Below are positions 47,777 through 59,728 of a DNA stretch of 64,000 nt, piece by piece. Position 1 is the stretch's first letter. Each line of letters begins with the position of its first letter. The stretch comes from Agaricus subrufescens. Its lineage: Eukaryota; Basidiomycota; Agaricomycetes; Agaricales; Agaricaceae. The notes under the pieces were generated by a model. That model ran no database searches. It was not told where the DNA came from and worked only from the letters and a program-made list of their open reading frames with translations. The translations under genes were made by a program, and so were the position numbers. Location: positions 248,001-312,000 of the forward strand of contig CM057065.1 of the NCBI GenBank assembly GCA_029945375.1, in the 5' to 3' direction.

Positions 47777-50568
47777 TTAGCCACAGTATGTATTGATGAA
47801 ATCCGTGGACCACTTCTCAACGGATGCAGTGGCTCTTCTGCTCTCCCCAAATCCTCGCATCTGTCTTCGCCACTGCGTCGCTGTTAACAAAAGGCTGGAA
47901 TCGATTCTATCTCTGTTGATGATTGAGGCCTCGCGCTCCTTGAATTGACAGTCTAGCCGCGTGTGCCAGCGTCCTTGATCAGCCCCGCTGCCTTCAAACG
48001 TGGTAACGAGAGGAAACCATGATTGCTTCTTGATGTTAGTACCAGGCCCTACAGCACAAGTCAGTATTCAATACTATGGATTGATGCATTGTAAAACTGA
48101 CCGGGAAAGCTTTGGTAGATGCCGCATAAGAGGTCGAGTTCGTCAGCAGTGAGGTCGTCGTCAACGTATTCGATTCCGTCTTTATCCCACACACAAAAAT
48201 TCAAGGCAGGGTTTTGGTGCAACCCCGAAGGCCCTTTCAGTGCTTCGCTAACCCCCACGCCCTCTGCCAACGCCAACCGCCGGACATATCCACCACGTAA
48301 AACTGCGGCGCGACCACGCTGAGAGAGCAAAATGGACTCACACCTCTGCTTCCAGAAGTCATAATCGTTGCGGGTGAATACATGATCCGAGAATACCATT
48401 GGAATCATGGAGCATGGCAAGTCATCACGCAAGACACTGAGACCAATTCGTCTGGACAAAGTGCGAAATGGGACTCCTGATAGAACCAATTCGACAGCAA
48501 TGTCTTGCTCGTTGAAAGTTTCGGGAAGACGACAAATCATGAGGGCAGCGGCGGCCGTGTACACAGCGATGCACCATGTGGCAGTTGACAAACCGCCGAA
48601 GTCAAACATATACAAGTTTGTCTTGGTCCCTCGAACCCGTTTGATGAACCGCAAGCGGCGGCAGAATTTGAGAGGAGAGGGGGAGTTGGGAGCCAAGTCC
48701 CAAATAGTGGCAGGAGGGTCCTTTTTTTCCTTGTCATCGAGGTGTAGCGCAAATTTAATACAAGCTTTGCCCATAGGCGTTGCCCATAGGGCGCTGTTAA
48801 TTTTGACGAGGGCTGTACCGGTGATGGTAAGGAGCACTCTGATGTCGGCGAGTGGTGCCAGTAGACCCTCCTGCATGGACAGCCCATGTGGGGGTATAAA
48901 CCCGTAGAATTTGGTAAGTATATCCAGTACTTCCAGACGTGACCGCTCCTTCTCATCCACAGGTACGGGCACCATTACATTGCGCAAAGAAGAACTTGGA
49001 GGGGGATTTGTCGAGCCGGTGGTGGATGGTGAAGGACACGCAGAGCTGGATGTAATAAGAGGGGCGTTTGAGAAGATAGTAGTTGAAGATTGGGGTCGCT
49101 CAGCCGAAGCTAACTCTCGGTCCCCTGCAGTTGGTGCATTGGATGAAACCTGCCCTTCTTCATCATCCGAGGCCTCATAAGTATCGTTGACCCATTCATC
49201 GCAGACATTCCACTCATTGCAAAATGCGTCGTAGCGGGCCTCTCCCGGGCGGGCATCTTCTAGGGTCTCACCGCGATCACGCTTGGGAACCAGAGTTCGC
49301 GTGAATTTGGGCGGAGTATCCAAGTTCCAGTCCCAGACATAAACTGCAGCACTTGCAGTAGGAGGCTCTCTTTCGCGGTTGAGCCTGCTTTGACGAGCTG
49401 CCGGACTTTCTTTAAGAAGCATCTTTTCGTGACGCTCTTCATGATCGCGTAGAAACGGCCCCCAAATACTTTTACCTGACTTGACAATAGATTGAAGCCG
49501 GCCACCTTTCCAAACTACTTTGCTTAGTTGAGAAGGAGAGGACGGGGGCGGAGAGGAGGGGGAGATAGGGGCGGGATCTACGGCGGTAAAAGGAGATGGG
49601 CTCGCTGGCGTGTACTGATACTCTGTCGGAACATATGAGACGATTGTAAACTTAGAAACCATCAAGGACGTACCGTTTGAGAGCATATGGTCCCATTCAT
49701 TTTCAGTATTGTGGGTAGACGAGAATGGGGAAGTGGATATGACGGTTGTAGCGGCTTGGAGTACTTCAGGAGGTGGTGTCATCAATGGGAAGTTGACATC
49801 TTGGCTTTGCGCGATCTCTCTACAACCCCAGCGATACCACACCGGGACTCCGCAATGATCCAACCACGATGGCGACGGTTGGAGGGGCTGGTCATCGGGG
49901 TTATGTAGAAAAACGCCTGCCCGATTTGCGTCCCAAAAGCGCTGAAGTAAAGGGGCGCAGCATAAGGACTCCCATACACTGATCCGACTCTTATCCCACA
50001 TGACCAAAATCTTGTACCACTCTGTCGGCGAGATGCCCTCCAGATATTTGGGATCTTCCGGTACCATCTTGAGCATCCAGTATAACAGCGCGATCCACAT
50101 CGTGAACCAATCACGACCCTGATGGGCGTGGTGCCACGTCTCGCCCTCTGAAGGATGGCCATTCGTATATCCCCATTTTCGCGTTGAATACGGCTCCAAA
50201 TAATCTATGTTGAACCATCGTGACAAGATGCCCAGTACTTCTCTAATTAAAGTCTCCACGGCCAACCATCGGTTCTGGGAAAGAAACGGTAGCATTCGTT
50301 GGCTACCTTCAGAATTTACGAGCAAGTGTCGGGGCATGTATCCGACATCTTCCACCAGGGCGCCATTCCAGCATACGGGGCGACGCGGCACAAATCCCAA
50401 CCATGGTATTCTGGGCGACCACCAATACGGCTCCTCAAATTTCTCCACGCCAACATTGTTGAAAAACTTGATGTCGTCTTCCAAAAGTTCACCAGGTAGC
50501 TGTACGTCTCTTTTACAATTGGGCGAGTAGTATATATCTCCTCCAATAACATAAGCGCGGCCTGGCAT
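47777..50568 (-). CDS. Large basidiomycete protein of unknown function (912 aa)
   Basis: Two exons: 50568-48102 and 48048-47777, with a 53-nt intron. The intron model replaces an otherwise premature end at 48061 and adds 90 residues (TNIKKQSWFPLVTTFEG and onward). Recognisable blocks are EPYWWSPRIPWLGFVPRRP, GETWHHAHQGRDWFTMWIALLYWML, AAVYVWDWNLDTPPKF, YDAFCNEWNVCDEW and WFPLVTTFEGSG. A low-complexity Ser/Pro-rich linker lies around residues 330-400. I recognise it as one of a large, repeated family of uncharacterised Agaricomycete proteins; no catalytic motif or membrane segment is evident. Its place inside the transposon, divergent from the TET/JBP gene, suggests mobile cargo. Function unknown. 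Confidence 0.75.
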
Positions 50569-51330
50569 CTCGTAGCGATTTTACAGTTATGATTAGGTTG
50601 AGGATGATTCGCAGAAAGCCCGAGAATGAAAGGGGGTTGTAGTTCGCAGGAGCCCGTGAACTTGATAGAAATGATGATCCCAGGAGCCTGAGATCAATGA
50701 AAGCGCCTGTGTACGGTGATTGCGCGTTGTGGAAGAGATCACTGTACAAGGGCAAAGAGGTTGCCATCAAACAATGATCGGAACGCAGCCACAGTTGCAC
50801 GTGGTCCGTTCTGTTGATCCGGCCCGAGGTGACATGTGTGATGAGTGACGACCGTTGCTATCCCTTGTATGCCTCGACGTACGGTCGCTCAACCCCGAAC
50901 TCCATCTATCCTCTGGTAGCCCTGGCAAGTCTTTACCGTAGATTCCTATCTCACTCACTAACCCTCTCCTACCTCTAGAAGACATCTCTGGCCGATGTGG
51001 ATCATCATGGCGGTGCTTGGTTCCTCTTCCTCAATGGCGCTGGGCTCTCTAGTGTCTCACATTCACTATAGCAGGCTCCTGCTATAACACCTCCCTCTCA
51101 CATCTCTCACTCTTATTCGCCTCCGCGTAACAATTCCTGATGCGCACACGATGTAGATGACGTAGTGGGCGATGATGCTGCATTCTTCTTTACATCAACG
51201 TCTGGGCGTGCGGTATAAAAGTCGTGGTGCTGTTGACGCGCACTGCATCTCCCCGGCTCACCAAAGACTGCTCCGCGGACCTAGTAGGCTGGTGCAGCGT
51301 GCGGATATACTGCTGCAGTCCTACCGCACG
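50569..51330. promoter_or_regulatory. Divergent promoter region of the 912-aa and TET/JBP genes
   Basis: A 762-bp gap between head-to-head genes. On the plus strand a TATA-like TATAAAA lies at 51214-51220, about 110 bp before the TET/JBP ATG. Inverted 'caggctcctgc' words occur near 51072. No other gene is seen. Confidence 0.45.
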
Positions 51331-52882
51331 ATGTCCGCACCACAGTATGTTGTCAGCAAGGTCAGTTCCGATAACATTCGACGCTCCTTGGGTTATATTG
51401 ATGGGCTACTTTTCTAGACCCGTCGCGGGCGTGAATATGTGGGCAACGCATGCTACATGTCATTCCCTAAGCAGCATCTCGTTCGCCTTTTGCAAGAAGT
51501 GATCGAGATAGAGAACTGTACAATTGACTCGGAGGTTCTCACCCATGAAAGCGCCATGCCACCACTGAAGAAACGCGCTGCATCACCAACCCTCATAGAT
51601 GACAGTGAGGCTCCACGAGAACCACTCAACGATTTAACACCTCTCACTGCTCCTCGAAAAAAAAATGGTTCACACTTACGTCGCCAGAAGAAGAAAAAGT
51701 TGAGGATAGAAGAACAACGTAAAGAAACGCTTGCGCTCAGTGCCCCTCCCATGACATCGATAATGCCGTATAATTCAGACCACATGAAAGTTCAATCCAC
51801 CGGTTATTGTGCCATGACAGGACAGGAATCTTACCCGCAAATAGATTTGGAAGGATTAAAAAATTCAGGATATGTCGTTCAATCGTGGGATGGTACGCTT
51901 TAAGTTTCTACACGGCTGGACCACCGTCTTACTTTTAAGCAGGTATACGGCCTCTACCGCTCACCGATGATAGTGGCACCGTATATGCTGTTTTCGCCGG
52001 GAGGCCGAAGACTGAAGACTATCTCAACTGCTGTCACCGTCTGTTTGAGGCCCTTGCGGACATGCCGGAACGAGTCAATTTTTCTGATAAACAGCTCCAC
52101 CATCGTCGCGGCAACTATCCTTCGGTAGACTTTGGTATCACGGCCGATCAAGGTCAACCAGAACCGGTTAACTTACACGTTCCGCCAAACATTTCTAAAA
52201 GAGCTAGTCCTATAAATGATTCTTTTGAGATGAAAAGAATCGTGAGATTCTGTGACAGTAGGTAGAGCTCTCTTACCTGCTCATACGATCACTTATGCCT
52301 TATCTAGCTTCTTTTCAAAAGTGGGCCCCACGTTTGCATGCCTATTACGGGGAAACAATGAACAGGCTAGCCAAGCACCCAAAACATAACCACCTCACAA
52401 AACCTAGCTCCGACTCCGTCTTCAGTTCTATGTCTCACAACTATGGCCGTTCCGTGGTAACGGTACCACATCGTGACTACAAAAACCTAGCTTTTGGATG
52501 GTGTGCGGTAGTGGCTTTAGGAGAGTTTGACAGCCAAAGCGGCGGCCACCTAGTGCTCCATGAACCACGCTTAATAGTAGAATTTCCCGCGGGGTCCGCC
52601 GCTTTGATTCCATCCGCAGTTTTAACACACAGCAACGTGGCCATTGGGCCTACTGAACGCAGAGCGTCAGTGACATTTTATAGCTCTGGTAGCGTCTTCC
52701 GGTTTGTGGAGAACGGTTTCCAGACGCTCACCTCACTCAAGGCCCGTGATCCAGGAGAGTATGAAAGACGGCGGGGGGAAATGGAAGGCGGAGTAGGTAA
52801 AGGAAGGTGGGAGATGGGCTTGGAGTTATATAGCACGCTAGAGCAGTTGAAGAATGATGTATTTGAGGCGCTATCTGTGTAG
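51331..52882 (+). CDS. TET/JBP-family Fe(II)/2-oxoglutarate dioxygenase
   Basis: Predicted nucleic-acid base hydroxylase of 464 aa; TET/JBP enzymes oxidise 5-methylcytosine or thymine in DNA. Exons 51331-51360, 51418-51892, 51943-52257 and 52308-52882 join in phase. The first intron removes an apparent TAG at 51415. A basic, Lys-rich stretch (RRQKKKKLRIEEQRKE) suggests nuclear localisation. The conserved upstream block LHHRRGNYPSVDFGI precedes the double-stranded beta-helix. The iron ligands are His328 and Asp330 in VPHRDYKN and His381 in SAVLTHSN. Arg391 or 392 (PTERRASVTFYSSG) should bind 2-oxoglutarate. GEFDSQSGGHLVL and FRFVENGF match mushroom TET/JBP proteins. All catalytic residues are present and no stop interrupts it. 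Substrate is inferred, not shown. Confidence 0.85.
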
Positions 52883-53074
52883 GGTAGCTGCATCAACCTT
52901 CTATCAGTCAACTAATAACATACGATGAAAGCCCTTGTCCTCTCATTGTCCAGGGCATCCAGACTTTCCTTCCTCCGACAGTCACGTTATCATATCTAAT
53001 CGATGTGGTGGTATAAGCAATCAGTCACACGCTCGTTTTCTTACACTTGTTCCCCACAATACCACACTATCAAA

Positions 53075-56000
53075 ATGGAGCGCCACTGCGACTTGTGTAA
53101 CAAACACTTCAATGCTCAAGGATACGGTAGACATCGGATAGCCTGTCTCAAGACCAAAAACAATGCAATGGCTGCAAATGCCCTCAGGGAAGAAGGTACG
53201 ATTACTACTCATGTAATGGTCCATTTTTTGAATATACTGAGCAGTAATACACAGGTAAAATACTTACATATCCAACTATGGTCTACGCTCTCATCTGGAA
53301 AAGGAATTATCGGAGCAGTCAACGATGCTAGGGGCCAAAGCATGCCGTTGTCGTCCTTCAACCCAGTTGAGTATTTGAGAGGAAGTGCGATGTATGAGTA
53401 AGTCATTCCGTTGAATTTTTTATTTAGTTGATACTAGTCATTGTTTTTTACTTTCTTATAAGAAACTCTGATCCGGTTTCTGGTCGTTCTGCCCCGGATA
53501 TACCAGCTGCACAACTCTGGGATGTTGACGGACATCATGATATAGGCGATACTGTAGACGGCACTACAGTAGATCAAAACCTGGTTGGCTGTAAGTCAAA
53601 AAGAAACGGTCAGCTGCTATGTAAATTCACTTGTTTTAGATGATGTAGTCCAAGAAGATCGGCCATGCTATCCTTCCGGAAAAGTAATGGAGGACATTCC
53701 TGATATCGATTCTATCTACACGGAGTATCACCCCTCTTCTGGGAGGTTACCAGAGGTCAAACCGCTACATGAATACAACTATAGACGATTTCCAAAATCG
53801 GCTCCGGTTGATCAGCCATGGAAGCCATTCAAGACGCGCTTAGATTTTGAAGTTCTAGAGTTTGCGATGGAATCCGGATTCAATAACCAACAACTCAAAA
53901 AATATATCAGTCTTTTTCATCGAGCTATAGCGGCAGCCGGGAATGAGGAGGAGAACTTTACGGTGCAAAGTTCAAAAGAAGCGACTAATCTATGGGCGCT
54001 AGCATCTATTAGACGTGTGAAGGCGAGTATTAAGCAATCTGTTTTATTTTCGCTTTGTTACTTATAAACTGTCCAGTTTCAAAAAGTCATGATTGAGCAA
54101 CAGTACCAACAAGAGAAGGAACCGCGATCCTTCCAGTTTTGGTACCGAGAACCATGGGACTGGGCGCTGGAGATAATAAAGGAACCCCGCCTCAAGAATC
54201 ATATTGTCTGGGATCCGGAGAGGAGCTACAGGTGGGACGGGGCAACTTGGGAGCGTATTTACGATGAACCGTGGTCTGGCGATGCATGGTGGCGTGCCCA
54301 GGTAAGTCTGTAAACACTTTATTTATTCCAAACTTCGGTTAACGGCAAAATAATTAGACAACGCTAATGGAAAGCGGGGCACCACAAGGATCGAAGCTTG
54401 TGCCACTAATTCTATACGCTGATAAAAGCAAACTCTCATCATTCGGCACCGCAATGGGCCACCCAATCATTGCTCGTCTTGCTAGTCTTCCCGCTTCCAT
54501 CCGGAACAATGAGGGTGTTGGGGGAGGAAGTGTAGTTGGTTGGCTTCCAATTGTACGTATCATTTACTTAACATGAGACTACATATCAGCTTTGTAATCT
54601 TTGTTCTAGATGAAAGAAATAACATCCGAAACAGGAAAACCTGCCTTTGTACAATTCAAGCATGCAGTATATCATTCGTCCTTCAAGAAGTTTCTCGAAA
54701 GAATTGCCCAACTATCAAATGTGGGCTCGAATACCAAGTGTGGTGATGAGATATTCCGGCCTTTGTGGCCCTTCATCCTAATATTGGCGGCGGACTATGA
54801 AGAATTGTAAGTAATTTTGCTCTCATATGTTGTTCGTAGCTCTGACCTTGCTTTGTACAGTTCGGTTCTGACTCTCATTCGTGGGCATCAAGGTCTATTT
54901 CCCTGCCCCGTATGCCTCGTGCCAAAGAAAAATCAATGGAATTTGTCAATCGACTTCGAGTCACGCACGCAAGAAGACACAAAGAATTTTTTTTTTGAAG
55001 GAATCACTTTACCAACACGAGAACTGCGGGAGCAGCATTTTAAATCAAAATCACTTCGTCCTGTCGAGGTATGTGTTGCACTCAATATGTTCAAATGAAC
55101 TAAATGCGATGATCAATCTATAGAACGCCTTCTGGTCTGTCAACTTGACTGACCTACACTCAGCCGTATCTTACGACTGCCTACATTCGGACGATAATGG
55201 GTTATGGGAAGATCACCTGTTTCCCATCTTCAAGAACCTTGCAAAGGAACTTGGGTGTGCGGCAACATCTAGTATTGATGCTCAGTAGGTCCCTTATTAC
55301 AATTGTGTTCACCTTTCATTCAATTTCTCCGTAGTTTCCGTTCAGTACCCCGATGGAATAATTTGAATCATTTCGATTCTGTAATGAACATCACGTTCAA
55401 CGACGGATCTAAAAACAAGGATATATCAAAGGTACTGATGCGATTATAGATTTTTCAATAGCTTCTTATGATCACTTTTCAAAAGATCTTTTTATATGCG
55501 TCGCAAGCCATTTTTACACGCAACCGAAAATCTGAAGGGTATTACCTTCTTCGCTGCCTTCGACATTATTTGAATGTTAGGATGTATGCGGATTTTGATT
55601 TACACACAGAGTCGTCACTGGCTGCTGCTCAAGTTGAACTTGAACAGAACTTTTACCTTGCTCTCAAGGTAGTCGAGTTTGCTTGGTTTTCAAGCAAATA
55701 TCTACTTACTCTGTTATCAGGAATACTTAGATCACGTTGGAGTCCTTGACGCTCTGACCACCGGGGTTATGGACGAACAGTCTGATCAGAAATCATGGAA
55801 CTTTCCAAAGATACATCTTCGAAAACATCTTGTTCGCGACATTCGTGATAAGGGGGTAACAAGAAATTATAGTACCAAACCAAACGAGAAAATGCATGGC
55901 CCGATTCGAAAAATCTATCATCGCCGAACTAATTTCAAAGATGTGTCTGACCAGGTATCTAACATTGATCTCAACTAATCCCGTTCAATGTTCTAACTCA

Positions 56001-57026
56001 TTAGTGGATGACAGATTCTTCGTGTTGTCCATCACATTGCTGTTTCCCAATCCATACGTAACGAGCTGGATCTCCTAGATGATTGTCACAAGTCGGAGAA
56101 CCCTTCTACTACTGATAGTCCGTCAGAATCTGATTCAGGTTTGTATTGTTACTTCCATTAAGTAGATCAACCGTTGAATTGATTTCAGATGATGAAGACT
56201 CAATCTCAAGCTCAAATTCCATTACACGTCAACTCAATTACCAGGACTTTACGAACTACCGCAAGCTCAAGGCGCCTCAGCCATTATGCTCCTTTGATCA
56301 ATTTGAGGCATTACATCAGAGCGACACATTTTTGTCATTCCGGACACGCCTTACTGGTTATTTGAGAAGCAATCTTTCAGCTCTCGGCATCGCCTTACCA
56401 TTTGGGGCACAAAGATTGGTGTTAAAAGGTTCCGACAAGGTAAGACTTTGGAAATTATATTTAATCACATCCATCGTCTAATATCTAATCAGTTAATGGA
56501 ATGGCATTCGCTCGAAGTTCAATATACGTGTTCTGCTGATTGGGAACTCAAAGCAGACATTTTGAGATGTAACCCTTGCTTTCATCATCATCCAAGATAC
56601 GATTGCGTCCTTGTTCAAAAGAGTCCAACTGACTCATTTTTTGCTCGGCTTCTGGCTCTTTTCACAATCACTATCAATGACCATAATCTTAACCTAGCCT
56701 TTGTTTCACCATTTGAGCCTGTATACAAACACCGAAACCGTAAAATAAGCGACAGGGAACTAGAACTACTTCGACTTCGAGAAACTTCGGCAGCCAACAC
56801 TACATTTGTGTCTATTTACTCAATCATTCGAGGCGCCGTCATAATCCCATCAGGAGAAGAAGCTACTACTCATGCTCCGGACCATCTTCTATTTGATGTG
56901 CTAGACGCTGATATGTTTTTACGCAGTCGGGAGATCTTGGGAACGTAAGTTTGCAATTTTTTGATATTGATCATACCATAATTCATTATTGTTAGTCTTC
57001 TTGAAACAAGCGCAGCAAATGATTGA
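53075..57026 (+). CDS. Plavaka-type DDE transposase (1061 aa)
   Basis: Fifteen exons, all in phase: 53075-53397, 53463-53590, 53640-54016, 54077-54301, 54358-54552, 54610-54806, 54861-55068, 55124-55284, 55335-55431, 55486-55668, 55721-55954, 56015-56138, 56189-56439, 56493-56944 and 56996-57026. The N-terminus has a zinc finger (CDLCNKHFNAQGYGRHRIAC). The core has the Plavaka signature LILYADKSKLSSFGTAMGHP, IIARLASLP, VVGWLPI, FILILAADYEEL, then CPVCLV. Downstream, KSWNFPKIHLRKHLVRDI and NYSTKPNEKMHGP match the usual C-terminal part. The end is VYSIIRG-type sequence with DVLDADMFLR. The acidic residues in YADK and AADYEE are candidate catalytic sites. No stop or frameshift was found, so it may be functional. 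Exon 1 could hide a further intron. Confidence 0.88.
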
Positions 57027-57495
57027 AACGCATTGCAGGATAAAGTCGACAGGGGATTTGTTGTTGTGAGTGCCCCTCCCACGTAAAATCACTTAATGCA
57101 TATTCTAATCATAACGTGCAGACCATGCAGCTGTTTAGATAATAAGATCGATATCATGACATTAATGAAACTGGCAAAATAGTGACTACCATAGCTCGGT
57201 AGGAGTTCTGGAATCCCCTTGACAGTAAGAACGTTATCAAAGATCTTAACTCAGTTGAATAACCCGCTTACAGCGGGCATGTAATGTCATTACTATATAT
57301 GCAAATCAGTGAGATCTCAATGATCTGCAGAAACGCCAGAGGTAATTGTATTGACAACTGAGTAGGCTGGGGACACTGATATTACTCCCGCTCCCACCTA
57401 ACAGCTTGAGTGTCACACCTAGGTGCCAGGGAGAACTATTTAAGAACGTTCAAGGTCAAATTACCCCGCACCCATTCTCACGTCACAGTCGCACT
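57027..57495. other. Spacer between transposase and DUF6698-like gene
   Basis: No gene seen. Contains a short palindromic AACCCGCTTACAGCGGG near 57259 and the promoter of the next gene. Confidence 0.5.
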
Positions 57496-59728
57496 ATGGA
57501 ACGTACACACACAACACCTGTTTCTAGTACCATATCAAGCTCTCAAACGGCGACAACAATTGCCAACTTGCAAGCTGTACGTTCCATTTCACGAGTTTCT
57601 ATCTCAAGGGGAAACATATTTATTGACATTTGTTCACAGGCTTTGATGGACTCGCAAGCTACCATCAGCATTTCAAATGAGGAAGTCCAGTCTCTTCGTC
57701 TGACAAATGCTAGGCTCGAAGCCGAGGCCGCAGCGGGACCCAGAAAACACAAGGGAAACAAGAAGCTTGCTCTCAGTTCTGCTCTTGAAGAGTATTCCGA
57801 CGAACTTCGTAAATTTGCCAACATGTTTACGCTAATGGACTTTCCTTGGGTTGAGCCCAAAGCATTTTTGCAGCCCCGCCCTCTGGTCCCAACCTTACCA
57901 CCCGATCAACGTTATCAAGACGACGCGTCAACACTGTTGCACATGCAACACCGCCTCTACGATAGTTGTCCACCTCACTTATGTATCTACATTGAGAAAC
58001 TAGGGGACTTTGGTAGCAATGTAAGTGCAAGTCTTGCATTCACGGAGCTTGTTTATTGACATTCCGTTTCCTTAGTTCTTGTTATATCAATCCATTCAAC
58101 GTTCAACTGCAATAACAAAGATTCATCGACACGCATACGATATTCTCTCTCCCCAGTTTCCTGATATTACTCGTAATCTCTGTGGTACCGCAGCTCATGG
58201 GTCCCGCGCTGCAAGCGACGCCTGCAAAAACCTATACTTACATAAAGATTCAAGGGGCAACTTTATTTTTAAAGAGATCCTGGCGCCGATTATATACTGG
58301 GAGTGTATAGTTGATGCGAAACACATCTTTCAGAATGAAGCTCTTTTTCAAGTACGTTTATTTACTTGTCAGCTTCATTGATACTTCTCAACAAATTAAT
58401 TTCCCTCATCCGACTAGATTGGTCTTCTAACTCTTTTCGGTCCTTCTGCTCTCACTGGTAGAATTGCGAAGAATAGCCAAGGCCGGAGGTGGAAACTCAA
58501 AGGAGTTTCTTCAGGATTAATTGCATGGTGCTGTATCGTGGTAAGTAATTTATGTCATCATATTTGTAGATAAGCTGTACCACTGACGTTCTCTTATAGG
58601 CGATATATATTTTATCACACGATCGTCAGTTTGAGGAACATGGACCAGACACGGATATTGATTATAATTCTGCCTTCCTGCAATACAAGGAACGGATCGA
58701 GAAACACGAAAGCACCGCTCTCTTCCAACAAATCTTCCACAAATGGAATCAGCGTCTCTTCAGCTATGAGGACTCTACCACCGCTGAGGAGCATCCTCTA
58801 GAGGCAGATGATGTCGCTACACAGTCTGCTATGATTGATGCCGCTTTAGCTTTGGACAATGTTGAGGCGGAACAGACTAACACTCACTTTTCTTTTGAAG
58901 ATACTAATTGTGGTATATCTTCCCAGTATGAGCCGCCTGGTGGGTACTTGTTTCATCTGAAAACTTCTTTCGCTCTGACATGGTAATGAAAATCTAGAAC
59001 CAACTCATGTTCACTTACTCTCCGAATCTAGAGTAAATGAACATCTTGCATGCGCCACACCTGTCACACCTGCCATACATACCATGCCTATTGCACCTGT
59101 CATACCCATTGCGCCCGTTGCGCCTGTTGTACCCGTCGCACCCGTCGCATCCGTCGCACCCGTCGCACCCGTCACACCCGTCACACCCGTCACATCCATC
59201 GCACCCGTCGCACCCACCATACCTGCTACATTGGCAGGTGTTATGTCAGTACCGCCACACATTCAGTCTATTCCTTTGCTTCTTCCGTCACGATCAGGAT
59301 CCGTCATTTCTCTCAATGACCATGAGCAAGATGATCCATCAGGTGATGATTCTCAGTCTGACACTAGATCCAACACCGATAAACAAGGTTAGTCCCTATC
59401 ATCACCGGATTTCAATTTGATCATGTTCTCAATTTCTTTAGATATGGTCACCCTCAACCCAGGGTTGACCTTCAATGCGGCTCCTATTGTGCCTCCACGC
59501 CGTCTTACTCCTTCCCTTCCTAGTACTCAATCAATCTCTCAGACAGGCTACCAGCATATCAACACTACTCTTAGTGCCCAGATGAACAACTTGACCGTGG
59601 GTATACCAGAGAGTAATAGTGCTGAAAAGCAACCTCGGAAGGGTAGAAAACCATCAAAGAGAGGTGGCAGTAGCGTCACCACTCAGCAGACTAGACGCAG
59701 CACTCGTATCAATCACTCATCTAATTAG
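57496..59728 (+). CDS. DUF6698-like transposon-associated protein (625 aa)
   Basis: Seven exons, in phase: 57496-57576, 57640-58020, 58076-58351, 58418-58540, 58600-58939, 58998-59387 and 59442-59728. The central region ([60 protein letters not shown]) resembles DUF6698 proteins that are abundant in Agaricomycetes. A Ser/Thr-rich N-terminus and a predicted helix ([20 protein letters not shown]) come first. Exon 6 holds an A/T/P-V-rich repeat tract. The basic C-terminus ([14 protein letters not shown]) may bind nucleic acid. It lies just downstream of the transposase on the same strand, so an accessory role in transposition is plausible but unproven. Confidence 0.75.
59075..59220. repeat. 9-bp coding minisatellite
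   Basis: About fourteen tandem units of the CACCCGTCG/CACCCGTCA type encoding APV/TPV tripeptides in the DUF6698-like protein. The array is imperfect at both ends and keeps frame because the unit is 9 bp. Confidence 0.8.

Noticed and set aside
48061..48101. C-terminal end of the large minus-strand protein at 48061
   Set aside because: A 53-nt GT...AG intron here leads into 90 further residues with a block conserved in this family, so the stop at 48061 is intronic.
51172..51417. Separate small gene ending at a TAG just before the TET/JBP frame
   Set aside because: The TAG is the acceptor end of a 57-nt intron; splicing joins MSAPQYVVSK to the downstream frame in phase.
53075..57026. KDZ transposase
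   Set aside because: TET/JBP genes in mushrooms are best known next to KDZ elements, but the CxC cysteine cluster of KDZ is absent and the YADKSKLSSFG and NEKMHGP motifs fit Plavaka.
59050..59262. CRISPR-like or structural tandem array
   Set aside because: The repeats are 9 bp, in frame and without spacers: a coding minisatellite in a eukaryotic gene.
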